This document shows, piece by piece, positions 38,399-48,346 of a DNA stretch of 64,000 nucleotides. The DNA is from Eutypa lata. Taxonomy: Eukaryota > Ascomycota > Sordariomycetes > Xylariales > Diatrypaceae. The notes below the pieces were generated by a model. It saw nothing but the letters and a program-made list of their open reading frames with translations, had not been told where the DNA came from and searched no databases. Position numbers and translations under genes: made by a program. The stretch spans positions 124,001 through 188,000 of the forward strand of contig JAKULF010000004.1 in the NCBI GenBank assembly GCA_022661535.1, in the 5' to 3' direction. Positions within the stretch are counted from its first letter, which is position 1. Each line of letters begins with the position of its first letter.

Positions 38399-40129
38399 TC
38401 AGCCCTGGCCCCTTTTGTCTGATGGTTGATCGCCCGTGATCTGCGTATCGTCGAGAAGAAGGCGCGATATATCCATTTCCCCAATGGCTCCCGATGCTAG
38501 TGCACCGCCTGCACCCTCGCTCCAGTAGAAACCCGTTGCTCCAGCATGGTGATGCGTAGACGCAGATTCCGGAGGCTGCTCCGCCGTGAGAGACATGGAC
38601 GACGGAGGTAGCAGTGACCATCGCGGGATATCGTCCTTGGAGTTCGTGCGATTGAGTTGGTGCGGTTCGAGAAGCGCCGACTTGGTGCCGGAGACATTGT
38701 TCAGGGAGTTCTCGATAGCCATGTTGACCGACGGCTCCATTAAGTTGTTGTTTGGACTAGGATTAGGACCTGGACCGGAAGACCCGGGTCCGGATTGGTC
38801 CTTCACCTGCATGGCCGTTTTCTCCGTGCTAGCGAACCTCTCTGGATATTTGTTGCGTAACCGATCCCGGAGATCTGTAGGTTGTCGGGTGGATAGGTTA
38901 AACCGTGGATCTCTCTGGATCTTAGTCCATTGCGGGCCATAAAGCTCGAAACCTTCGAGAATTTCCCTGTCATCCTGCTCTGAGAATGGCCTCCGCTCCC
39001 TCCGATGTGACTTCTTGAATGGGCCCTTGATTCCCAGCTCGGCCAAGTCCTCCATCTTCTTGCGGTGGGCGCGGCTCTTGCGCTGCTTGGGCATTGCTGA
39101 GTCGGAATCGTTTTGCACCGACTGCGCCCTGTCCATGTCGACATCCTCTTCCGTATCGTTTAGAATATTTTCCGACATGAGCCCCTTCTTCGGTTTGTTT
39201 TCGCTCGCCATAGCTGAGTGTTTTTCCTTGGCGGCTTCTTTCTTCGCCATCAAGTTGGCGCGGAGCTCATCGGGGCAGCAGGTGCGAAACCTGTCTTTCA
39301 AATCCCCCGCCGACCTGTCGTTGAAGTTGTACTCTTTGTCTGCCAAAATATCGGTCCATCTTCCCACGCCATGCTTGCTCACTCCTTTCAACAAATGGTT
39401 TGTTTCCTCCTCAGACCACTTCCGCCTCGGTTTCGCCGCCCGCCGCTTAGTTTTCCCCGTGGGCGTCTTGTCGGCCTCGGGAGAAGGACTAGGAGCAGGT
39501 TTGGTAATAATGTCTTCAGGTTCATTCTGTATCTCCGGTGGTCTGGTAATGCTCAAGGCTTGTGGAGGTTCGGAATGGGGACGATCATCGAAAGAGCCGG
39601 ATGAGATGGGAGGGAACAAGGCGGCGTTCAATGGTGGTTCGAGCAAGCCGACAATGATGGGAGGGAAAATGTGTTGTTGTGTGCCTGATTTTTGTTTCTT
39701 CAATGGCTGTGGTAATTGCACGAAATCCTCTTTCGAAGGTCGCTTCTTGGTGGTCAGATCCTCGGAAAATTCGGAAGTTGGCGTATCATCTAATATCATA
39801 CGTAGATCTTGCGAAGAGATATGGTTGAGGATGGTGCGATCCGTGGTGTAACTGCTAGGTTCTCTCCGCTGTCCGGCGGCGGCGGATGCAGATCCCTCAT
39901 CTCCTACCGGATACAGCGATGGTCTTGGCTGCTGCGCGGCCAATTGACCGCCGTTAGTATCCGTGGATCCGTCTGATCTCCGGCCAGCATCGGGTTCGAT
40001 GGGATGAGGACGACCGGAAGCCTTGGGAAGACTGAGTCCCTTGATTGGAGGTAATTCAGCATGGTGAGGTCGTGGGGTTGCCGTCGACTCGTTCAGCAGG
40101 TGAATCAGTCGCGGCTCGATGGTAGCCAT
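38399..40129 (-). CDS. double Myb/telobox DNA-binding protein (Teb1/Tay1-like)
   Basis: A single-exon gene of 576 residues. Two Myb/SANT repeats of the telobox type are visible. Repeat 1, about residues 235-285, has PRRKWSEEETNHLLKGV, HGVGRWTDIL and the telobox-like SAGDLKDRFRT. Repeat 2, about 378-430, has RRPFSEQDDREILEGF, YGPQWTKI and PTDLRDRLRNKYP. Two telobox Mybs in one chain, without the large dimerisation domain of shelterin TRF proteins, is the arrangement of fission yeast Teb1 and Yarrowia Tay1, which bind TTAGGG-like DNA. The N-terminal 230 residues and the C-terminus are low-complexity and probably disordered, with basic clusters (KTKRRAAKPRRK) that could serve as a nuclear signal. 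The role, telomeric or promoter-binding, is inferred from family only. Confidence 0.85.
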   Translation of the reverse strand: MATIEPRLIHLLNESTATPRPHHAELPPIKGLSLPKASGRPHPIEPDAGRRSDGSTDTNGGQLAAQQPRPSLYPVGDEGSASAAAGQRREPSSYTTDRTILNHISSQDLRMILDDTPTSEFSEDLTTKKRPSKEDFVQLPQPLKKQKSGTQQHIFPPIIVGLLEPPLNAALFPPISSGSFDDRPHSEPPQALSITRPPEIQNEPEDIITKPAPSPSPEADKTPTGKTKRRAAKPRRKWSEEETNHLLKGVSKHGVGRWTDILADKEYNFNDRSAGDLKDRFRTCCPDELRANLMAKKEAAKEKHSAMASENKPKKGLMSENILNDTEEDVDMDRAQSVQNDSDSAMPKQRKSRAHRKKMEDLAELGIKGPFKKSHRRERRPFSEQDDREILEGFELYGPQWTKIQRDPRFNLSTRQPTDLRDRLRNKYPERFASTEKTAMQVKDQSGPGSSGPGPNPSPNNNLMEPSVNMAIENSLNNVSGTKSALLEPHQLNRTNSKDDIPRWSLLPPSSMSLTAEQPPESASTHHHAGATGFYWSEGAGGALASGAIGEMDISRLLLDDTQITGDQPSDKRGQG

Positions 40130-40947
40130 CGTAAGCGGGCCGGATCAGACGGGAGAAGAGGGGCATTTGGGAAACAAAGCCGGGGTTTAACGTTTTGAAA
40201 CTAACAGAGGGGAAAGAGAGAGATCCGAAGAAAGATGAGTGAGAAAAGAATGAAGAAGAAGAGGAGGAAGATATGGACAGAGAAGACAAGGTTCAAGTTA
40301 AGTAAGAGTGAAACAAGAAGAATTAATGAGGGCTTGACTTTGAGGTTGTCAGAGTGGCATTAAAGTCAGCATTGAAAACTTGAAGGTGTGAGTGATGGTA
40401 GAGCAACTTCAATCTCTGTCGCCTCCTACTCGTAGCTATCTAGGTAGGTAACTACCTATGTACGTAGGTAGGCAGCCAAGGTAGCTAGCTACTGAAGCTA
40501 GCTCTAGTTGATCTCAACCTGTAGTTAATTATAACTTTATCTCAATGAAACCTCAATCAAGAACGGCAGATGAACGAATCAGAAACACTGGGGAGCATTG
40601 GCATGCATATGTGCCCATGTGATTGTATACAGTAGGTATGTTTGTTTTAAGTACGGAGAACTATTGAATCCAAGTGAGTGCAATATGATAGGAGGAGGCA
40701 TGTATGTAATTATAGTCGATGTATGTAGGTAGTGGTAGAGGTAGAGGTAGAGGTGCTAGTTATATATGGTCGGTAGGTAGGTAGGTAGTAGGTATTGGAA
40801 GTTATTATACCTGTTAATCCATGAGCATAACCTCTATCGATGTTAATACCTAGATCTAGGTATGTAGGGTAGGCAGATAGGTATGCACACTTTGAATTAC
40901 CTAATAACTCATACTTAGATATGTTAGGTTCACATGGTAGGTAAACT

Positions 40948-40979
<32 letters not shown>

Positions 40980-41776
40980 GAGGAGTTCCCCCTACCTTTA
41001 CCCACCTTAGCTCTATCTTGTGTAATACTTGGAGTTTCGAATCTTGGAATGTTCGTTCGACAAACACTACACGGAAACACAAAAACCCCCACCTGCACTA
41101 TAACCACATGCCTCCCTACCTAATCCCTAAACTCAACCCCCCCGTTTTCTGCCCTGTTTGCCCCCCAGTTAGACCGGCCTAGAGAATCCATTAATAGGCA
41201 ATTCCGGAAGCGCTAGCGGTGACCTCCGGTACATACAATACAATACCTAGGTACAGTAGAACCTTGCCAGAGTCGTCTACTCTAAACGCCGAACCATCGC
41301 TTTGGAAACGTACGGTGTTTGTGTGAAAAGCAAGGGATGAGAAATTAGAAGATGAATTGAATTTGTTGATTACCTATTGACGCAGCGTTCGCAGAGGCCC
41401 GATATCTAAATCGAGATTCAAATCGCTTGGCAAACCACACACCTATCAGTATCGTGCGTATGGGGTGATGCTACCTACCCACGTACATACATGCCTACCT
41501 TCCTACATACATACAGAGCTACAATACGCAAGGGACGGGTGACGGGATAAGCTGCTAATCGCCCGAGAGGGATCAACCTCGAGCCTCAACCTTAATTGGA
41601 CAGTACAGGAGTAAGCCCCTGTAATTAGATTGCCTATCGTTGTCCATGTCGTAGTCTTTGAAGAAACATTTGCTACGTTCCTGATGATCAGACAGATAAC
41701 CTCAGGTTCTGTCTCTACATGTACATATAGTTCAAACTACGTACCTTGATACGATATTCGTTATTTCTAACTAAAA
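40130..41776. other. intergenic region, repeat-rich
   Basis: About 1.65 kb between divergent genes. It holds dense TAGG/GGTA runs (for example 40441-40470 and 40765-40790) and a (GA)n run at 40949-40974. It presumably includes the promoters of the Myb gene (left) and the DUF7704 gene (right). No gene is seen. Confidence 0.6.
40949..40974. repeat. (GA)n microsatellite
   Basis: About thirteen GA units in tandem. Confidence 0.85.
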
Positions 41777-42677
41777 ATGGCTTCACAACTTCCCACGTTC
41801 CCGCGCATCATATTCACCATCGTAGAGCCTATCTCCCTGTAAGCATTATCTACTACCTACCTACCTACCTACCTCTTGCCTTACTAATGAACGCCCCCAT
41901 AACCAATCTTCAAACCCAACAGCGTAAGCGGAGCCCTCAGCGCATTCGTCAACGTAGACTGGTTCATCGCATCACAAATCTCCTCATCATCATTCTCAAC
42001 CACGCCACCAGCCTACGACACGAACTCCCGCCTCGTAGCCCTGCAGCTCGGCAACCTCTACGGGCTGATCTTCCTCCTCGGCATGGCCGTGCTCTGGACC
42101 ACGTCGGAGCTCAAGGTCGTCCGCAACTACCTGATCGGCGCCTGGCTCGCCGACATCTCCCACGTCGGCCTCACGTGCTGGCTGCTGGGGTGGGAGCGCG
42201 CCGTCGATGTCGGGGCGTGGAATGCCATGACTTGGGGGAATGTGGGGTTTACTGTATGTTGTTCTGTTCTGTTCTGTTGCCTTTTTATTTTCGTCTGTTT
42301 TTGTTATTCTGAGAGAAAGAGAGAGAGAGAGAGAGGGAGTATGTACACATACGTATTCAAAGATAGACATATTTCCGTATTACTTGCTCGCTCGCTCGGC
42401 TCATCTCATAAGTATGCAATGAGGGAGAGAGGCCCGGGAGTTAAGTTGACGTACAGGTAGTGAGAAGCAGCGGCGACTTGCTTGCTTGCTTGCTTGCGCC
42501 TATTTGATTATATATGTGCATATTTAGGTTGTTGATGATACTCTCTACTGACAACTTTATAACTAGACATTCCTATTCCTAACGCGCACGGCATGGTTTC
42601 TCGGCCTATTTGGACCGAACAGCAGTGAGCCAGCTGCAGCAGATGTCGGCGGTGGGAAGAAAAAGAAGGCATCATAA
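41777..42677 (+). CDS. DUF7704 family small membrane protein
   Basis: A 167-residue protein from three exons, 41777-41838, 41923-42253 and 42567-42677, with consistent phases. The sequence has the layout of the fungus-specific DUF7704 family: PTFPRIIFTIVEPISL at the start, LVALQLGNLYGLIFLLGMAVLW in the middle, NYLIGAWLADISHVGLTCWLLGWE, then WNAMTWGNVGFTTFLFLTRTAWFLGLFGP and a short Lys-rich cytosolic tail (GGGKKKKAS). Four hydrophobic segments suggest a four-helix membrane protein. No biochemical function is known to me for this family. The second intron, 42254-42566, is long for this window and carries a (GA)n run near 42310-42337. Confidence 0.82.
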
Positions 42678-44365
42678 GAACAAGCAAGAGCCTTTCCTAG
42701 CTGGCAAGGGCTCGGTTCAGTTAGTTAGTTAACAACAACTGCTGGTCCCTTTGTTTTAGATACGAGTAGTTAAAGATATGACTTACTATGATGCTATGAG
42801 GAAAACAGTGGTGGAGGAAAAGAGTGCTGCTGATGGTATGGTATGGTATGGTATGGTATGGTAAGCTCATGAGTGAAGAAAACACGGACTTGCTTCCGAA
42901 TGTCAACGTGCCCAACAGCACAGCAGGATAGACCGTCACAAAAAATCATGGAATCTTAATTTCAAACTACGTACGTACTTCTTTAATATGTGAGGTCATG
43001 TGATGCTTCCTCTATTTACATACGTTAAAGATTTCAGACAATCTCTAGATATCTATCTACCTACGTACTTCATACCTAGTGAACGGTAAGTAGAGAAGAT
43101 ACCCAACGATGACAATGTCCATAGTTTCATGCCGACAAGTTAAAGCCGCATCGCCGCCATTGACGTAGAAGAGAGTCGTAGGATATAATATTATATCAAC
43201 TACAAGAGAGGCCGTGTGCCAGAGTAGAAGCTATTTTGAGACACGATCATCCGTACTGTATGCCTTTACACCAACTCCCCTTAAACTAATTGCTACCTTA
43301 CATCCACGATATAACAACCGCTGTTATAGATAGATAGATACCCATAGGCTCTCACATATGTAGATCCATCCCTGCACCCACCCACTCACCCACCTATCCC
43401 TGCTCCGCATACACATATCTTCAAACAACCCACAAGAAAGCAGTCTTTGTCCTAGACGGATAGATACTGAAAAGTAAACCCAGCTGTTTCGATTCGTTTC
43501 ATACACATCACTCACTCACTCACTGCCTGCCTGCCTGCCTGCTTGACCAATGAATTTCGATTCTGGCGAAAACCGCGCATGAACTCAGTTCAGGTAGTTA
43601 GTTTAGGTAGATGATACATCATCTCACCCCCCTCTCTCTCACTCACACACACATACACACACAACCAACCACGGGAAGAGAAGTTGAACTCCACAGCCAG
43701 CCAGCCAGCCAGCCAACCATCTCAGGCAAGACAAAACCAGACAAGAGAAGACAAGCAAAGTAAAGGCAGATAAATACAATGCATACCTAACATTAAAAAA
43801 AACTCCCTCAAAGAACGCCTCCTGTCTGTAGTTGTAGAACCGAGCCCCCTCCCTTCCCTTCCCTTCCCTTTCTCATTAAATTACATCAGTACACTCGATC
43901 CCCCTCCCCTTTTCTCTCTCTCTAGCCCTCTTTCTCTATGAGCTCGAGTAAGCAATCGATCAATCAATCGATCAACAGGCCAGAAAAGTCTGCCAAAGAA
44001 ATTTGATCCTTCCTCTCTCTCTAACAACACACATACTGCCGACTAAGAGCCGAGCTTATCTCACAAACCAGGCTGTGCCGTGAGTAATCCTGTACCGAAC
44101 GTAACGAGTCGGGATGTATCTGATCATAACGGGGAGCTTTCTCAATTTGTTCCTGTACCTTCCAGCAATTGCTCGCAGTGACGAAGAACCGAAGCCAAGT
44201 AAAAACAGCTGGTAGTGATCGAAGTCAGGGGGGCCTTGCAGTCGCAGCTATAATCGCAAGCGACCGTATCAACATGAAATACTAGGCGACAATTTCCTAG
44301 AAGGCAGCAATGACCGAATACCAGCGAGGGTTTGTTTACTTGGTGTGTAGACCGAGCCGAGGCCT
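42678..44365. other. intergenic region with several microsatellites
   Basis: About 1.7 kb with no recognised gene. It includes a (GGTAT)n pentanucleotide run at 42835-42862, CTCA/TGCC runs near 43510-43542, a (GCCA)n run near 43695-43717 and TTCCC repeats near 43848-43869. The right part is the 3' untranslated region of the RRM gene. Confidence 0.6.
42835..42862. repeat. (GGTAT)n pentanucleotide repeat
   Basis: Five to six GGTAT units in tandem. Confidence 0.85.
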
Positions 44366-45584
44366 TTACTCTCCGCGGGGTCTCTTGGCGCCGTGTGGAT
44401 TCTGGTTCCAGTCTCCTTGTTGGTTGCCGCCGAAGTTGAAGTAGTTGGGGACGGCGGATGGGAATCCACCCATGGGCATGGCCCCTCCCAAGGGCATGCC
44501 CATACCTCCCATACCGGGCATCATGCCGCCCATCATGTTGTTCATTGCGGGGTTCATGCCTCCTCCACGACCACCGCGCATATTGTTAGGACCTCCATGC
44601 ATGCCTCTTCCCATCATGCCACCTCCACGGGGGTTGTTGTAGCCTCCAAAGTTGCCACCACCCATGGGAAAGCCTCCGCCGCCCATAGGGTTGTTATTGT
44701 TGTTGTTGTATCCACCGTTCATGTTGCCTCCGGAGAAGTTACGGTTGAAGCCACCCCGGGGACCGTTAAAACCGCCACGTCCTCCTCGGTTATAGCCACC
44801 ACCGAAGTTACCTCCGGAGCTGCCGCGATCGTTGTAGCCGCCTGACATGGCACCTCCTCGAGAGCCTTGATCTTTGTTGGCTCGGGTAGGTCCATCCTTA
44901 GGCAAAGTTCGGAAGGGGTTGTTGTTAGGGCTGGAGTATATGATGGTGGGTTTCTTACCACCTGGCTGGGTGGACTCGGAGGTTTCGATGGCATGCTTAG
45001 TTGCCGTGGCAGCTTGCTGGGACGTCAATTCAATATATGCTTGACTACGATGAGAGAACGAAGGTTAGCAGACCTATACTACCGAAAACACATCTCATGT
45101 CAAAACTGGTTAGACGGCAAGCTACCTACCCCTTGCTCTTCCCGTTCACCTTGTGCTCGCTAAAGGTAATGTCTTTCAGCTCATCCTCGCACGAAGCCTG
45201 TCTAACAAAGCTTCGAATATCGTCATCTGTTGTCCACCAGCTAAGTTCAGACAACAGGATACAGTTGGTGGCGCCGGGGTCGATGGGACGATCGTCAGGT
45301 CCTTCCTTTCGTTTCACACCCTGCTGGTGTGACTGAGCTGGTGTGCTGCTACTATCCCGAGCACTCGCGGCTGTCTGGTTCTGGTTCTGGTTGTCATCCT
45401 GGACATCTGCGTCAAAACTACTCTGGTTGTTGGTGTGACTAGTGGAGTTATTAGAGCCATTTGCTACTGTAATGGCCGAGTTGCTCTCGTAAGCCTGGGC
45501 ATTTGCATTTGCATCTTCTTGTCTCGAGTCGCCTTCAGGGCCGGCATCGCCGTAGATGTCAATATCAAAGTCCTCCTCGGCCAT
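44366..45584 (-). CDS. RRM protein resembling cleavage factor Im 68-kDa subunit (CPSF6-like)
   Basis: A 377-residue RNA-binding protein from two exons, 45584-45130 and 45044-44366, joined in phase 2 by an 85-nt intron. An acidic N-terminus (MAEEDFDIDIYGDAGPEGD) and a long Asn/Gln/Ser stretch precede one RRM at about residues 106-185. The RRM carries the CFIm68 hallmark SELSWWTTDDDIRSF, then LKDITFSEHKVNGKSKG and QAYIEL; the intron splits the RRM between those last two strings. The C-terminal half is a Gly/Arg/Asn/Met-rich low-complexity region with RGG-type and GGYN repeats, ending GAKRPRGE. In animals this family acts in 3' end processing with CFIm25; the fungal role is inferred. The Gly-rich repeat gives long false frames on the plus strand. 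Confidence 0.85.
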
Positions 45585-46734
45585 GATGGAGAAGGCGCGA
45601 TGCGATGTCAGATATGGGCTCGATAGGTAGGAATGATGGTTGAGATGTATCAAATGAGGATGTATTCAGTAAATACAGGAGTTGCCTGTTGTAGCCTTTC
45701 CAATCCATATCATCAGTTAACACGAATTACATATGATCCCCAGCGAAGGCATCAGGGGAGAAGAGAGAAGAGAAAACGAGAAGACGAGAAAGATGAGAAA
45801 GACAAGAAAGATACAGGAAGTAGCGAATACGTACACTCCAACTCTAATGACAAAAAAGAAGTTCCTATGGACTGGAACTGGACTGATTCTGTATGTATGA
45901 ATTCCCTTCTTGAATAGAAGATTCCCAAGATGCAGCTCTATGCTTGCGATCTCGTGTTATTTCTCTTGTATGTTTTCTCAGTTGATAAATCCTTTTGACA
46001 GAGATAGGTAGTCAAGCTGTATAGTAGGTACAGATAGGTAGAAGTTCCCGATAAAGAAAACCTAAAATATCAGGCTATGAACTGGGATGGGATAAGCTTC
46101 TTGATGATTCCAACAATGGCGAAATCCGAGATGATATGTGTTCCTTTTGGTGGTTAATATAGCGTCGTTTCTTGCACGGTCCTACTGTCCTACTGCCTTA
46201 GTTTAAAAGGAGGACATAATAAAAAGGTAGAGATAGATATGTATGTAGGCTGACTAGTCGTTTTGTGTTGACTACAATATCTGGATGTCAAGGAGCGCGT
46301 CTGTAAATGGAAGTAGTATCTAGTTGGAAACAGAGTGATCGATAGGTAATTATATGTTACCTCCGAATAGTCTAAGGGATCCAGTAAAAGCTGTGTGGTA
46401 AATAAAAAGATGCTCAAGCAGAAATGATTGCTTGATGTTGGAATTGAGCTTTGAAGTGAAGGGAGAGAGAGACAACGAAGGTTGAAGTCAATAGGTAACT
46501 AGTTGATGGCGCCCTTCTGCTGTTTCTACTTCTATTTCGGAGCTGGTTGTATGTATGTACGTAAGTTGAAAGTGTCAAGTGCACGGAGCACCGAGCGCCA
46601 TGTTTTAACAGCCTAAACCTTCCGGTACCTGAGTCTCTAGCGTATAAATTATAAAGCACGGACCATGCCGGGGCTTAATTACTCGGGTGATCTTATATCT
46701 CCCCAACCTTTCCTGTTTCGAAACCTCCACTTAG

Positions 46735-47885
46735 TTTCATTTTCGACTTATTATTATTATATTTAAATAAGTTAATATTAACGTTAAATTAAATCGTTAG
46801 TTATTTATTTTTTTATTTATTGTTTTTATTTTAAAGTTATTTAAATTACGTTTAATTACTTATAAGTTTATAAATTAAATAATTTATTAATAAAAAAAAT
46901 TTATTTATTATAAATTTTATATTTATTATTTTATTATTTTAATAATCTTTTATTTATTTTATAATTTTTTTTTAATTTTTTTTTTTTTTTTTTTTTTATT
47001 TATTAATAATTTTATTAATAAATTTATTAATAAATTTATTAATAAATTTTTTTTTTATTTTATTTATTATTAATTTTATTATTTTTTATTTATATATATT
47101 TATATTTAATATAATAACGCTTTTATTTTATTTTTTTTAATTTAATTATTACTTTAATTATTAATATTTTTAAATTTTTAAATAATGATAACGCTTAAAT
47201 AATTACCTTATATAATAAGTAATATTAATTATTAATAAATAAATTAATTTATTTTTTTTCGTTAATAACGTTTAACTTCGTTATAATAATTATATTAACG
47301 ATAAGCTTTTTATTAAATAATTATATAAAAAATTAAGTTTTTTTTTTATTAATTAAATTTAATAAATAACGAAAATATTTTATATAATAATAACGTTATT
47401 TATATAATATTTATTACTTGTATTACGATTATATTTAATAACTTAAATTACGTAAATTTACGAATGTTTTTATATTTATTTTTAAAAATTAATTATACGT
47501 CGTTATTATCGAAGTAACGTAATGTATATAACTTGTTTTTTACAATTAATAATACGATTTATAATACGATTAAAGCAAATATTACGTATAAAGTTAACAA
47601 TAACTTTATTTAAATTATAATAAAGATTTTTTTATTTATTTAACGAAAACGATTTAAGATCGTTAATAAACTTTTTTAATATTTTATTAATAACTTTTGA
47701 AACGTTTATTAATATTTAAAATATTAATATAAAAAGCTTTAAATTTAAAAAAAGTTTTATATAATAAAAGTAAATGAAAAAGGTTTTTTTAAACGTAAAG
47801 AATTTATATACTTAGTTTATTTTATTAATTTTATATAATAATTAAATTTAATAATTAATTTTAAAATTTTTTTAATATGTTTTTA
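46735..47885. repeat. AT-saturated block, probable RIP-mutated repeat relic
   Basis: About 1.15 kb made almost entirely of A and T, with sharp composition edges on both sides. The few remaining C and G bases sit mostly in CG and GC contexts, and CA/TG dinucleotides are very scarce. This is the footprint expected from repeat-induced point mutation, which converts CpA to TpA in duplicated fungal DNA. No protein family, terminal repeat or target-site duplication could be recognised, so the original element is unknown. Confidence 0.7.
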
Positions 47886-48205
47886 TAAAGAAGATGAGCC
47901 GGGAGGTTGTTATGGGCAACCGGTGATTTTGGCCTTAAAATGCCTACAAAAAATAGTAAGTGACCCACTACTGACCCACTACGAGGACACGCTAACTAAC
48001 ACCCGAATAGGAAAGGCGGGGGAGATTTATGACCACTCTAATTACTCAAGTAGCCGGCCTCGGCGGCCAAGCAGAAAATTGTCCATTGAAAACCGAGATA
48101 ATGTCAGCTAAAGGTGGCGGCGGGGCATGTGGTTGACCAAAAAAAGTAGAAAAATGATGGTATCGCTTCACCTTAGTTACTAGCTCTAGTAATTCGTTGT
48201 AGGCC

Positions 48206-48212
48206 TATAAAA
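48206..48212 (+). promoter_or_regulatory. TATA-like box upstream of LYS4
   Basis: TATAAAA lies about 135 bp before the LYS4 start codon, a plausible core promoter position in a fungus. It was chosen by motif only. Confidence 0.4.
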
Positions 48213-48346
48213 GACAGAAACTGTAGGATTCTGAGCTCTCAATGGATGATATTGATTTGATTTGTTTAATTGACTTATGAAGAATAAAATTTTAACAATA
48301 TCTCCCTTACAATCCTGAGCGCAGCTGCGTTTCATTTTCGCACGCC

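Larger units (their letters stand above)
45585..48346. other. intergenic region containing an AT-saturated block
   Basis: About 2.8 kb. The left third is the RRM gene's promoter side. The centre, about 46735-47885, is the AT block described separately. The right part, 47886-48346, returns abruptly to normal composition and includes the LYS4 promoter. No intact gene is recognised. Confidence 0.65.

Noticed and set aside
43500..43720. Clustered short repeats as a CRISPR-like array
   Set aside because: These are simple tetranucleotide microsatellites without unique spacers, and the genome is fungal.
44393..44845. 150-codon plus-strand frame opposite the Gly-rich tail of the RRM protein
   Set aside because: His/Val/Ala-biased mirror of the GGN repeat on the other strand; no independent evidence.
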